Of a stretch of DNA of 14,700 bases, positions 1 through 7,017 are shown piece by piece. The notes beneath the pieces are model-generated. The model was not told where the DNA came from. It ran no database searches and was given only the letters and a program-made list of their open reading frames with translations. The number at the start of each line of letters is the position of its first letter. Position 1 is the first letter of the stretch. The position numbers were made by a program, and so were the translations under genes. Source of the stretch: JAJPJX01 sp964568355 (GTDB lineage Bacteria > Acidobacteriota > Terriglobia > Bryobacterales > Bryobacteraceae); contig CAZMRK010000787.1 of the NCBI GenBank assembly GCA_964568355.1, positions 1-14,700 of the forward strand. The letters are read 5' to 3'.

Positions 1-1
1 C

Positions 2-133
2 GATCCGCGCCACGGGGGCAATCGCGAGGCCGCAAGCTGGCGGATGCTGGGCATACCCAATCCGCCGATTCGAGGACGGCTGCACTACGATTTTGCCCAC
101 CCCACGCAGCCGGGCGCCTCGCAGAAAGGCTGA
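2..133 (+). CDS. Gluconate 2-dehydrogenase subunit 3-like protein, C-terminal fragment
   Basis: This is the last 43 codons of a gene that begins before the window; the frame is open from base 2 to the TGA at 131-133. The fragment starts DPRHGGNREAASWRMLGIP. The spacing of DP, GGN, W and G-P resembles the C-terminus of the gluconate 2-dehydrogenase subunit 3 family, from memory of the family. In characterised relatives this small subunit carries the Tat signal and helps export and mature the flavoprotein subunit. The stop lies only 3 nt before the ATG of the GMC flavoprotein, which itself has no signal peptide, so the two look translationally coupled and likely form one complex. Only the tail is visible, so the family call rests on a short motif plus context. 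Confidence 0.62.
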   Translation, partial: DPRHGGNREAASWRMLGIPNPPIRGRLHYDFAHPTQPGASQKG

Positions 134-136
134 GCC

Positions 137-1786
137 ATGGCTCTCCCCCACGTCAACGCAGTGATTGTCGGCGCCGGTGCGGGCGGCGGCATTGTGGCCA
201 AGGAACTGGCCGAGGCCGGGCTCCAGGTGGTTCTGCTGGAACGCGGTAAGTGGTACACCCCCTTCGATTGCCGCAAGGACGATCTGCGCAACCAGCGCAC
301 TACCGTGCTCGGGAATGCCTTCGGTCCCGATGACGAACGCAATCCGCGCGTGCTGGTGGACGACCACGGGCGATCCAGCATCATCCGCGCCAGCCAGGGC
401 GGTTATCAGAATAATGCGGCCTGCGTCGGTGGCGGCACGTTCAGCTACGGCGCCATGGCGTGGCGTTATCTGGAGAAGGATTTCCGGATGCGCTCGACCT
501 ACGGCATCGTTCCCGGGAGCACGCTGGAGGACTGGCCGCTCAGCTACCAGGACCTGGAGCCCTACTATACGAAAGCCGAGTGGGAGATCGGCGTCTCCGG
601 CGACGATACGGGCAACATCTTCCGCGCGCCGCGCGGCAAGCCGCTCCCGATGCCACCGCTGCCGCCGAACCGCGAATACGAGATCCTGCTGCCGGCGGCC
701 AAACGGCTGGGGCTGCACCCGTTCGATATCCCCATGCTGCGCAACAGCGTGCCCTACAATGGCCGGCCCGCCTGCCTGCGCTGCCGCTGGTGCGTGGGAT
801 TCGCCTGCGAGGCCGACGCCAAATGCGGCACGCACAATACGGTGATCCCCAAGGCTCTGGCCACGGGCCACTGCGACGTGCGCACCGAGTGTGTGGCCAA
901 AGAGATCCTGACCGATGAGCGCGGACGAGCTACCGGCGTCGCCTATTTCGATGCCGAGGGCCACTTGCAGACGCAGCCGGCCGATGTGGTGGTGGTCTCC
1001 TGCGCCGCCGTGGAGTCCGCGCGATTGCTGCTCAATTCCCGGAGCCGGCTCTTTCCCACCGGCCTGGGCAATCGCTACGACTGGGTGGGCCGCAATCTCC
1101 AGGGCCACACTTACTCCGGCGCCTCGGGGCTGTTCGATTTCGATGTGTATGATGACGTCGGTCCAGGGGCCGGCATCGCCATCTGCGACTATAACCACGG
1201 CAATTCCGGCCTGGCCGGCGGCGCCATGCTCGCCAACGAGTTCGTCCGCCTTCCATACCATTTCGTGAACGCCATGCCGCCCAGCGTTCCGCGATGGGGC
1301 AAGGCGCACAAAGATTTCATGCGACGCTGGTATCGCCGCACGATTGTGGTGATGGGGCCTACGCAGGAGATGCCGGTCTTCGATTCGCGCGTGCAGGTGG
1401 ATCCCTCCGTGCGCGATCACTGGGGCATCCCCGTGGCGCGGCTCTCCGGCGACAAGCATCCGCACACGCTCGAAATCGCCTCTTACATGACCGGCAAGGC
1501 CGAACAGTGGCTGCGCGAGGCCGGCGCGATCCAGACCTGGAAGAAGATGCCCGGCCGCGGGCTCAGCGGCGGCCAGCACCAGGCCGGCACCTGCCGCATG
1601 GGCAACGATCCCAAGACCTCGGTGGTGGACCGCTACTGTCGTGTGCACGATGTCGATAACGTTTACGTGGTGGACGGCAGCGTTCACGTCACCAACGGCG
1701 GGTTCAATCCGGTGCTGACCATCATGGCCATCGCCTATCACGCCTCCGCCAACCTGGTGAAGAACTGGAAAGGCGGACACGCATGA
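137..1786 (+). CDS. GMC-family FAD-dependent dehydrogenase, catalytic subunit
   Basis: This 549-residue flavoprotein should oxidise an alcohol or sugar hydroxyl and pass electrons to the cytochrome encoded next. The N-terminus holds the Rossmann FAD-binding motif VIVGAGAGGG (residues 10-19), ending in an acidic residue in LLERG. The C-terminal GMC domain is intact: GGQHQAGTCRMG, with the likely catalytic His481, and GGFNPVLTI, with Asn524 in the second active-site position. Five cysteines cluster at 213, 216, 219, 224 and 230, in the region where membrane-bound glucose and fructose dehydrogenases carry a 3Fe-4S cluster. No signal peptide is visible, which fits export together with the subunit 3 partner. 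It starts 3 nt after the upstream stop and overlaps the next gene by 4 nt (ATGA). The family and its electron-transfer role are well supported; the substrate cannot be read from sequence. Confidence 0.93.
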   Translation: MALPHVNAVIVGAGAGGGIVAKELAEAGLQVVLLERGKWYTPFDCRKDDLRNQRTTVLGNAFGPDDERNPRVLVDDHGRSSIIRASQGGYQNNAACVGGGTFSYGAMAWRYLEKDFRMRSTYGIVPGSTLEDWPLSYQDLEPYYTKAEWEIGVSGDDTGNIFRAPRGKPLPMPPLPPNREYEILLPAAKRLGLHPFDIPMLRNSVPYNGRPACLRCRWCVGFACEADAKCGTHNTVIPKALATGHCDVRTECVAKEILTDERGRATGVAYFDAEGHLQTQPADVVVVSCAAVESARLLLNSRSRLFPTGLGNRYDWVGRNLQGHTYSGASGLFDFDVYDDVGPGAGIAICDYNHGNSGLAGGAMLANEFVRLPYHFVNAMPPSVPRWGKAHKDFMRRWYRRTIVVMGPTQEMPVFDSRVQVDPSVRDHWGIPVARLSGDKHPHTLEIASYMTGKAEQWLREAGAIQTWKKMPGRGLSGGQHQAGTCRMGNDPKTSVVDRYCRVHDVDNVYVVDGSVHVTNGGFNPVLTIMAIAYHASANLVKNWKGGHA

Positions 1787-2868
1787 AGCCGGCGCTGCGA
1801 AGGGCGCTTTTAGTCGCCGGGCTGCTGGTGCTGGCGGGCCTGTTGATGATTCCGGGCGCCAGCCTCTATTACGAATCCGGCAACGGCGAGGCGTGCGCGC
1901 GCTGCCACGAGATCCGCGGCAGCTTCGAAAACTGGCAGGCTTCCACGCACCGGTCGGTGGCCTGCAAATCCTGCCATGGCGATGCGCTGACGCTCGATCC
2001 CCAGTTTCACATGACCAACCTGCGGCGGGTCTCCACGCATCTGGCCGGCGACCTTTCCGAGCAGGCGCGACTCAAAGATCGCGACGTCGTGCGCATGATG
2101 GAGCGCTGCCGCACCTGCCATCGCCAGGAGTTCGCCGACTGGCAGGCAGGGCCGCACGGCAGCACCTACGCCAAGCTCTTTCTGGACAAGGAGCACAACA
2201 GCAAACGGCTGCTGATGGACGACTGCCTGCGCTGCCACGGCGCGTGGTTTGAGGGCAGTATCCGGAACCTGGTCGCGCCCATTAGCACCACGGGCCCCTG
2301 GCGCCTGCTGGAAGCGGATCGCGCCGCCATGCCCGTGATCCCCTGCCTGGCCTGCCACCAGGTGCATCGCCACGGGCAGCCGCTGGCCCGTCCGGCCGCC
2401 ACCCTCACGCCGCCCGGTCCCACCCAGGAGCTCAACCGGCCGTCGCTGGCCTTTTTTGACCGCCGGGAGATGATGTTCGTCTCCGCGGCACGCCTGCCGC
2501 TGCCCGCCATGCGGGACGGCGCGCGGCCGGTCAAGATGAGCCCGGACCGCCGCCAGACGCTCTGTTACCAGTGCCACGCCGCCTTGGCTTCCTTTCAGGT
2601 AAATAGCGGCGACGACCGCACACCGGTCGGCGTGCACGAAGGGCTGAGCTGCCTGGCCTGCCACCTCAAGCACGGCCAGCAGACCCGCGCTTCCTGCGCC
2701 TCCTGCCATCCGCGGCTGTCCAATTGCGGCCTGGATGTCGAAAAGATGGATACGACGTTCAAGGACAAAGACAGCCGTCATAACATTCATTTCGTGAAGT
2801 GCGCCGACTGCCACCCCAAGGGGGTTCCTCCGCGCCGGAACGGGTTGCGCGCGGCGGCCGCGCAGTAG
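1783..2868 (+). CDS. Membrane-anchored nonaheme c-type cytochrome
   Basis: This 361-residue protein has a basic N-terminus and one hydrophobic segment (about residues 8-24), then a periplasmic region with nine CXXCH heme-binding motifs. Their first cysteines are residues 38, 61, 109, 148, 188, 261, 290, 305 and 340. The first two motifs sit just after the anchor, separated by a WQASTHRS stretch, which recalls NapC/NrfH-type quinol-oxidising cytochromes; the later hemes recall cytochrome c554-like multiheme proteins. It overlaps the GMC gene by 4 nt, so it is probably the electron acceptor of that dehydrogenase. In the well-known membrane-bound gluconate and alcohol dehydrogenases this place is taken by a triheme cytochrome; nine hemes is clearly different. 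The final acceptor (quinone pool, oxidase or outside the cell) is unknown. Confidence 0.9.
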   Translation: MKPALRRALLVAGLLVLAGLLMIPGASLYYESGNGEACARCHEIRGSFENWQASTHRSVACKSCHGDALTLDPQFHMTNLRRVSTHLAGDLSEQARLKDRDVVRMMERCRTCHRQEFADWQAGPHGSTYAKLFLDKEHNSKRLLMDDCLRCHGAWFEGSIRNLVAPISTTGPWRLLEADRAAMPVIPCLACHQVHRHGQPLARPAATLTPPGPTQELNRPSLAFFDRREMMFVSAARLPLPAMRDGARPVKMSPDRRQTLCYQCHAALASFQVNSGDDRTPVGVHEGLSCLACHLKHGQQTRASCASCHPRLSNCGLDVEKMDTTFKDKDSRHNIHFVKCADCHPKGVPPRRNGLRAAAAQ

Positions 2869-2913
2869 TCCTGTTTGTCCTTTATCGAACAGAGTAGCGG
2901 GCGATCTGGCCAT

Positions 2914-2919
2914 TAAGAT
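2914..2919 (+). promoter_or_regulatory. Putative -10 element (TAAGAT) of the gene at 2926
   Basis: TAAGAT lies 6 nt before the ATG at 2926, so a transcript would begin at or next to the start codon. No Shine-Dalgarno sequence precedes that ATG, and no convincing -35 box is seen. This is one of four such arrangements in the window. Confidence 0.35.
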
Positions 2920-2925
2920 GTAGAA

Positions 2926-4092
2926 ATGCGAGTGCGCGCCCTGCTCCTGTTCGTGGCCGTTTTTCGATTGACGGCCGAGGACCTGGCGCCGCCGAACGGC
3001 TGGGCCGTCGAATCGCAGGCGGGGGTACTGGTCTTTCAGCCGAAAACTTTGCGCGGGAATGAGCAGGTTCGCATCGATCTTCACGACTCAGTGCCGCCGG
3101 AGGGCAGCCTGGCTTCCTGGTTCCAGTCGCAACTCGGCAGCGCCGCCGTGGAGGACACGATCCGCCGAGGCTGCCGACCCAAGCAGAAAGAAAACGAGAT
3201 CTCCTGCGTGGTCTCCACACGCGGCGGCGATCATTACGTCTACGCGCTGCGCACCCGCGACGGGCAGTATCGCTTTGCCACCATCCTGATGGCGCCGAAT
3301 ACCCTCGGTGCGATGCGCCATCTGATGGGGATCAAGCGGATCCTCGAAGGCGCGGTGGCCAATGCGGGACGTGCCGGATCGCCGGAGGTTGCACCGCAGA
3401 CGCCTTCGCCACAGATCTCAGCCCCTGCCCCTGCTCCCGCAGCCGGAAGTACCTCACCCGCAGCGATTCCAATTGAAGGGTTGTACATGATCCTGCGGTA
3501 TGGCTTCGGTGTGGGCGGAGGTATGACGTCTTATTACGCGCCATACCTGCTTCTGAAGGACGGAACCGTGACCGACGATCTCGATTATGTGCCTCTCACC
3601 GACGCGGACATCGCCCGCTGGCGCGGCCGCAAACCGAGGGCGTGGGGCCGCTGGGCCAGGCGCGGCTCGGTGATCGCGATCACCTGGAACGACGCGCGGC
3701 GCAAGCCCGAGACCTGGGAGAAGTGGTTCAACGGCCGTCCGGGCGAGCCCGGCCTGCCCCTCAGCGGCCGCTATCGTTCGATTGGCGGCGGGGGCAACAC
3801 GGCCCTGGGAGGGGATGTGATGGTGGCGGCATGGAAGGATATGGTCTTTTCTCCGAACGGAACCGTAGTGTCCGGCGGCGGCAGCGGCGGCTTCAGCGGA
3901 GGGCAGGGAACGGGTGTCAGCGTGGCTACCAGCTCGCGCCAGGCCCAGCGCCAGGCTCGCTATCGCATCGACGGCTATCAGATCGAGTTCACCTATCCGG
4001 ATGGCCGCCGCGAGCGCAAGTGGTTTTATCTTTACCCGGACGGGAATTCGGTCCTGGGGATCGGCGACTCCGTATTTACCTCGGGTCGTTAG
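2926..4092 (+). CDS. Secreted protein of unknown function, two regions joined by a Pro/Ala linker
   Basis: I do not recognise this 388-residue protein. It begins with a short signal peptide-like stretch (MRVRALLLFVAVFRLTAED), so it is probably exported. Residues 20-150 form a compact region with two cysteines (83 and 94) that could pair. A low-complexity linker rich in Pro, Ala and Ser spans about 152-182. The C-terminal region (183-388) is rich in Gly, Tyr and Trp with alternating beta-type segments. It includes a glycine-rich stretch (316-330) and, near the end, the strands YQIEFTYPDGRRERKWFYLY, typical of an extracellular beta-barrel or beta-sandwich. The gene is 57 nt after the cytochrome gene and is probably separately transcribed, since a TAAGAT hexamer sits 6 nt before its ATG. 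No catalytic motif is evident. It is a real gene because of its length, signal peptide and domain-linker layout, but no function can be assigned. Confidence 0.8.
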   Translation: MRVRALLLFVAVFRLTAEDLAPPNGWAVESQAGVLVFQPKTLRGNEQVRIDLHDSVPPEGSLASWFQSQLGSAAVEDTIRRGCRPKQKENEISCVVSTRGGDHYVYALRTRDGQYRFATILMAPNTLGAMRHLMGIKRILEGAVANAGRAGSPEVAPQTPSPQISAPAPAPAAGSTSPAAIPIEGLYMILRYGFGVGGGMTSYYAPYLLLKDGTVTDDLDYVPLTDADIARWRGRKPRAWGRWARRGSVIAITWNDARRKPETWEKWFNGRPGEPGLPLSGRYRSIGGGGNTALGGDVMVAAWKDMVFSPNGTVVSGGGSGGFSGGQGTGVSVATSSRQAQRQARYRIDGYQIEFTYPDGRRERKWFYLYPDGNSVLGIGDSVFTSGR

Positions 4093-4111
4093 CGTTTTGA
4101 GGGGTAATCTC

Positions 4112-4229
4112 GTTGAAAAACCAGGAACCGCTTGCTGACGCGCGCGGCTCAGAAACATGATCGCGTGTTTGCAGGCACTGTTACCGAGCCGCGACCGTGA
4201 GGGAGCGGTGGCCGCGAAGGTTTTTCAAC
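4112..4229. repeat. Imperfect palindrome, REP/MITE-like element
   Basis: The tips GTTGAAAAACC (4112-4122) and GGTTTTTCAAC (4219-4229) are perfect 11-bp inverted repeats. Inside them, 4127-4152 and 4184-4209 form a second pair of 26-bp arms with 20 matching positions, including ACCGCT and CGCGGCTC. The roughly 31-bp centre is unpaired. As single-stranded DNA or RNA this would fold into one long hairpin. There is no open reading frame for a transposase, so it could be a non-autonomous element mobilised in trans or a bidirectional terminator. It fills most of the 192-nt gap between the unknown secreted protein and the hydrolase gene. The inverted repeats are seen directly; that it is dispersed in the genome is inference. 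Confidence 0.65.
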
Positions 4230-4270
4230 AAGCTCCTAGCGGTCTTTCTCTGGTACGCTAGGCCTGATCC

Positions 4271-4276
4271 AGGAGG
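4271..4276 (+). promoter_or_regulatory. Shine-Dalgarno AGGAGG fixing a GTG start
   Basis: A perfect AGGAGG lies 8 nt before the GTG at 4285, but 17 nt before the in-frame ATG at 4294. The spacing favours the GTG start. Confidence 0.7.
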
Positions 4277-4284
4277 TTTGACCA

Positions 4285-5421
4285 GTGCTTAACATGCTCG
4301 GAGCGTATGGAGAGTGGGCCGCGGGGCTCGAAAAGGATCCGCCGCGGCTGTCGTTCCGGAAACCGGAATGGAAGAGTGTGGCGGAGTGGCAGCCCAAGGC
4401 CCGCCAGCGCTATCACGACGCCCTGCTCCAGCCCGACAGCGGATCCACGCCCCGGCCCAAGGTCCAGGAGCATATCGAGTACGACGGCCTGGCCATCGAA
4501 CACCTGACCTGGCAGCTTCCCTATGGCCCGCCCACCGAGGCCCTGGTGCTGAAGCCTGCCAAAGCCACGGGCCGCCTGCCGGGCATTGTCGGCTTGCACG
4601 ATCACGGCGGCAACAAGTACTTCGGCCTGCGCAAAATTACGCGCACCAGCAAGGATCCGCACCCGCTCATCGTGCGCCACCAGGATCATTACTATGGCGG
4701 CGTGCCGTGGGCCAACGAGATCGCCAAGCGAGGCTACGTGGTTCTGGTGCACGATGCGTTCCTGTTCGGCAGCCGGCGGGTGCGCGTGGCCGACCTTCCG
4801 GCCATCATCCGCGGCGGGCTCACCGAGGTGAATCCGGAATCGGCGGAGGAGATCCAGCGTTACAACACCTTCGCCGGCAACCACGAGCACATTGTCTCGA
4901 AGAGCCTGCTCTGCGCCGGCACGACCTGGCCCGGCGTCTTTACCGGAGAAGACCAGCGCGCGCTCGACTATCTCTGCTCCCGCCCGGACGTGGATGCGAG
5001 TCGCGTGGGGTGCTGCGGCCTCTCCGGCGGCGGGCTGCGGACTGTTTTTCTTACCGGCCTGGACCCGCGCATCAAGTGCTCCTGCTGCGCGGGCATGATG
5101 ACCACCTGGCGCGACTATCTGTTGAACAAGAGTTACACCCACACCTGGATGGTCTATATCCCGGGGATGCCGCATGATCTCGACTATCCCGAGATCCTGG
5201 GGCTAAACCTCCCGAATCCGGTGCTGGTGCTCAACAATCTGCAGGACGATTTGTTCACGGTGCCCGAAATGCAGCGGGCGGATCGCATCCTGACCGAGGT
5301 CTACCGCCGCGCCGGTCTCAGCGACCGCTATCGCGCCCGGTTTTACCCCGGCCCGCACAAGTTCGATCTCGAAATGCAGGCCGAGGCATTCCGCTGGTTC
5401 GATCGCTGGCTGAAAGCCTGA
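4285..5421 (+). CDS. Alpha/beta hydrolase (dienelactone hydrolase / acetyl xylan esterase-like)
   Basis: This 378-residue protein is an alpha/beta-hydrolase fold enzyme, probably an esterase acting on a carbohydrate ester or lactone. The catalytic triad is visible: nucleophile Ser247 in CCGLSGGG (the GXSXG elbow), an acid at Asp321 or Asp322 in NNLQDD, and His358 in YPGPHKFD. The HDHGG at 105-109 is the usual oxyanion-hole segment after the third strand. An insertion of about 60 residues (115-175) precedes the elbow and probably forms a lid. No signal peptide is seen, so it should be cytoplasmic. The start is GTG, chosen because AGGAGG sits 8 nt before it. It ends convergently with the Gfo/Idh/MocA gene, only 5 nt away. 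The fold and triad are confident; the substrate is not known. Confidence 0.88.
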   Translation: MLNMLGAYGEWAAGLEKDPPRLSFRKPEWKSVAEWQPKARQRYHDALLQPDSGSTPRPKVQEHIEYDGLAIEHLTWQLPYGPPTEALVLKPAKATGRLPGIVGLHDHGGNKYFGLRKITRTSKDPHPLIVRHQDHYYGGVPWANEIAKRGYVVLVHDAFLFGSRRVRVADLPAIIRGGLTEVNPESAEEIQRYNTFAGNHEHIVSKSLLCAGTTWPGVFTGEDQRALDYLCSRPDVDASRVGCCGLSGGGLRTVFLTGLDPRIKCSCCAGMMTTWRDYLLNKSYTHTWMVYIPGMPHDLDYPEILGLNLPNPVLVLNNLQDDLFTVPEMQRADRILTEVYRRAGLSDRYRARFYPGPHKFDLEMQAEAFRWFDRWLKA

Positions 5422-5430
5422 CCCGGTCAG
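5418..5430. other. 13-bp dyad containing two convergent stop codons
   Basis: CTGACCCGGTCAG is a perfect dyad around its central C. It contains the TGA of the plus-strand hydrolase (5419-5421) and the TGA of the minus-strand oxidoreductase (complement of 5427-5429). The arms are too close together to act as a terminator hairpin, so this may be chance or a protein-binding dyad. Confidence 0.25.
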
Positions 5431-6545
5431 ACGTTGACTTCGGACCATTCGACGACGCGGCGCTCGTAGATCGATTTACGTCCCAGCATCGCCGTCAGCG
5501 TCGAAATCCGCGCCGAATCGGCGTTGTTCAGCGGCTTCTTCTTGCCGCGCGCGTTGTCGATGAAGGCGGCCAGTGAATGATAGGTGGCCTGGTCGCCGGG
5601 AGCCGCATCGGGCACTTCGAGCTTGTGCTCGCCCTTCTGGCCTAACTCCATCCAGGTGGCCGTGGCCAGGTCGATAGCCGCCTGCGAACCGAAGACGCGC
5701 TCCTTGATTCCCGAAAATCCCGGCGGATCGAAATAGAGGTGCGTGAAGGTACAGCGGATGTCATCCGGAAATTCGTAGATCACGGTGTAGTTGTCCATCG
5801 TGGTCCGTCCCGGCGGAACGTTCTTGTAGAGATTGATGCCGCCCGTGCCATAGGCCCGCAGGGGATGGCTGCCCGCCGCCCACACCATCAGATCGATAAT
5901 GTGGCAGGCTTGCTCCACGATGTTGTCGCCGGAGCGCGTCCGGTCGAAATACCAGAGCGTCTGGCGCGGCAGGTCGCCGGTGTTCCGGTAGCCCTGCAGG
6001 AACAGCACCTTGCCGATGCCACCGCTGTGGATATGGCGCATGGAGGCCGCGCGGTTGGGATCGTGCCGCAACTGGAAGCCGGCCTGGAAGACACCCTTGG
6101 CGCTGGCGGCCGCGTTGGTCACGATGCGGCAGTCTTCCGGCGTGAGGGCCATGGGCTTCTCGCAATAGACGTGCTTGCCCAGTTCCATGCTGGCAACGGC
6201 CATTTCCTTGTGGAAGTCCACGGGCGTGGCGATCACGACCGCATCGATATCTTTGCGGTCCAGGAGCTTGCGATATTCGGAATAGCCTTCCGGCGAATGC
6301 CCGGCCGCCTTGGCCGCATCCATCGCCTTCTGCAACGTGGCGGCGTCGATATCGCAGATCGCCACTACGCGGATGCCCTGCACCTTGAGCATATTGCGCA
6401 GCAGGTACGATCCGCGATTACCTACTCCGATAAAAGCCACTCGCACCGCGTCGTTCGGCGACTGCGCGGAAAGCAGGGCAGCCGATCCCACGGCCGCCGC
6501 CGGAACCTTCAAAAAATTACGGCGAGTCAAATCCAGTTCACTCAT
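5427..6545 (-). CDS. Tat-exported Gfo/Idh/MocA-family oxidoreductase
   Basis: This 372-residue NAD(P)-dependent dehydrogenase starts with a Tat signal, TRRNFLK (residues 7-13), followed by a hydrophobic Ala-rich stretch ending near residue 28, so it is exported folded. The Rossmann motif IGVGNRGSYL (39-48) binds the nucleotide and CDIDAA (64-69) follows the second strand. The family's EKP motif is at 129-131 (CEKPMALT). Catalytic-type residues His215 and Asp218 lie in EQACHIIDLM. Members of this family oxidise or epimerise sugars and inositols; exported versions with tightly bound cofactor are common in Acidobacteriota and Planctomycetota. It is the last gene of a minus-strand operon, 19 nt after the GAF gene, with an AGGAAG Shine-Dalgarno-like sequence before the ATG. 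Substrate unknown. Confidence 0.92.
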   Translation of the reverse strand: MSELDLTRRNFLKVPAAAVGSAALLSAQSPNDAVRVAFIGVGNRGSYLLRNMLKVQGIRVVAICDIDAATLQKAMDAAKAAGHSPEGYSEYRKLLDRKDIDAVVIATPVDFHKEMAVASMELGKHVYCEKPMALTPEDCRIVTNAAASAKGVFQAGFQLRHDPNRAASMRHIHSGGIGKVLFLQGYRNTGDLPRQTLWYFDRTRSGDNIVEQACHIIDLMVWAAGSHPLRAYGTGGINLYKNVPPGRTTMDNYTVIYEFPDDIRCTFTHLYFDPPGFSGIKERVFGSQAAIDLATATWMELGQKGEHKLEVPDAAPGDQATYHSLAAFIDNARGKKKPLNNADSARISTLTAMLGRKSIYERRVVEWSEVNV

Positions 6546-6564
6546 CTCGACTTCCTTTCGGAAC

Positions 6565-7017
6565 TCAGCCCGCGGCGACCAAGGCCCGGCCCGCGTCCAT
6601 CAGCAGAGAGGTTTCTTCGGGGGAGAAGGTACGCTCCGCCCGGTTGGCGATACCGAGCGTGCCCGCTACTTCATCTCCCTTCAAAATCGGCACGACCAGC
6701 GCGCCTTCCATGCCGGTCAGTTTCGCGCCGGATTTCACGTTGCCGCTGGTATCGGTCTGGATATTGCAGACCGTCACCGGCTCCTTCCGTTCGGCTGCCA
6801 GGCCCGCCATCCCCTTCCCGATAGGCACCAGTCGTACGCGCTCCAGCACGATCGGCGGAATCCCCCGGCTGGCGGCCTTCAGATGCAGCACACCGTCGGC
6901 TTCCAGCAGGTGGATGGTGCCGGTGTCGGCGTGAAAGTGCGCAATGATCAACTCCAGGGCCTCCGCAAGACCGTCCGGCTTGCCCGCCGCTTGTTTGACT
7001 TGTTCTGTCAGGCTCAT
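6565..7017 (-). CDS. Single GAF-domain protein
   Basis: This 150-residue protein is essentially one GAF domain: an N-terminal helix (EQVKQAAGKPDGLAEALELI), a strand pair ending TIHLLEADGVLHLKAASRG, the central GKGMAGLAAERKEPVTVCNI segment, then GALVVPILKGDEVAGTLGI and a closing helix starting FSPEETSLLMDAGRAL. There is no output domain, no signal peptide, and only one cysteine (in VTVCNI). A free methionine-(R)-sulfoxide reductase, also a lone GAF protein, uses several cysteines, so that alternative is unlikely. The ATG overlaps the stop of the propeller gene by 4 nt (ATGA) and the oxidoreductase gene follows, so it is operonic. It probably senses a small ligand or pairs with a separate partner, but none is visible here. 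It appears to be cytoplasmic although its neighbours are exported. Confidence 0.85.
   Translation of the reverse strand: MSLTEQVKQAAGKPDGLAEALELIIAHFHADTGTIHLLEADGVLHLKAASRGIPPIVLERVRLVPIGKGMAGLAAERKEPVTVCNIQTDTSGNVKSGAKLTGMEGALVVPILKGDEVAGTLGIANRAERTFSPEETSLLMDAGRALVAAG

Noticed and set aside
2870..2896. CTGTT/AACAG pairing after the cytochrome gene as a terminator
   Set aside because: A 5-bp stem with a long loop and no T-run is too weak to call.
1810..3084. 424-codon minus-strand frame opposite the cytochrome gene
   Set aside because: The plus strand carries nine CXXCH motifs and a membrane anchor in frame, so the minus frame is a composition shadow.
6565..7017. GAF protein as a free methionine-(R)-sulfoxide reductase
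   Set aside because: That enzyme family uses several conserved cysteines; this protein has only one.
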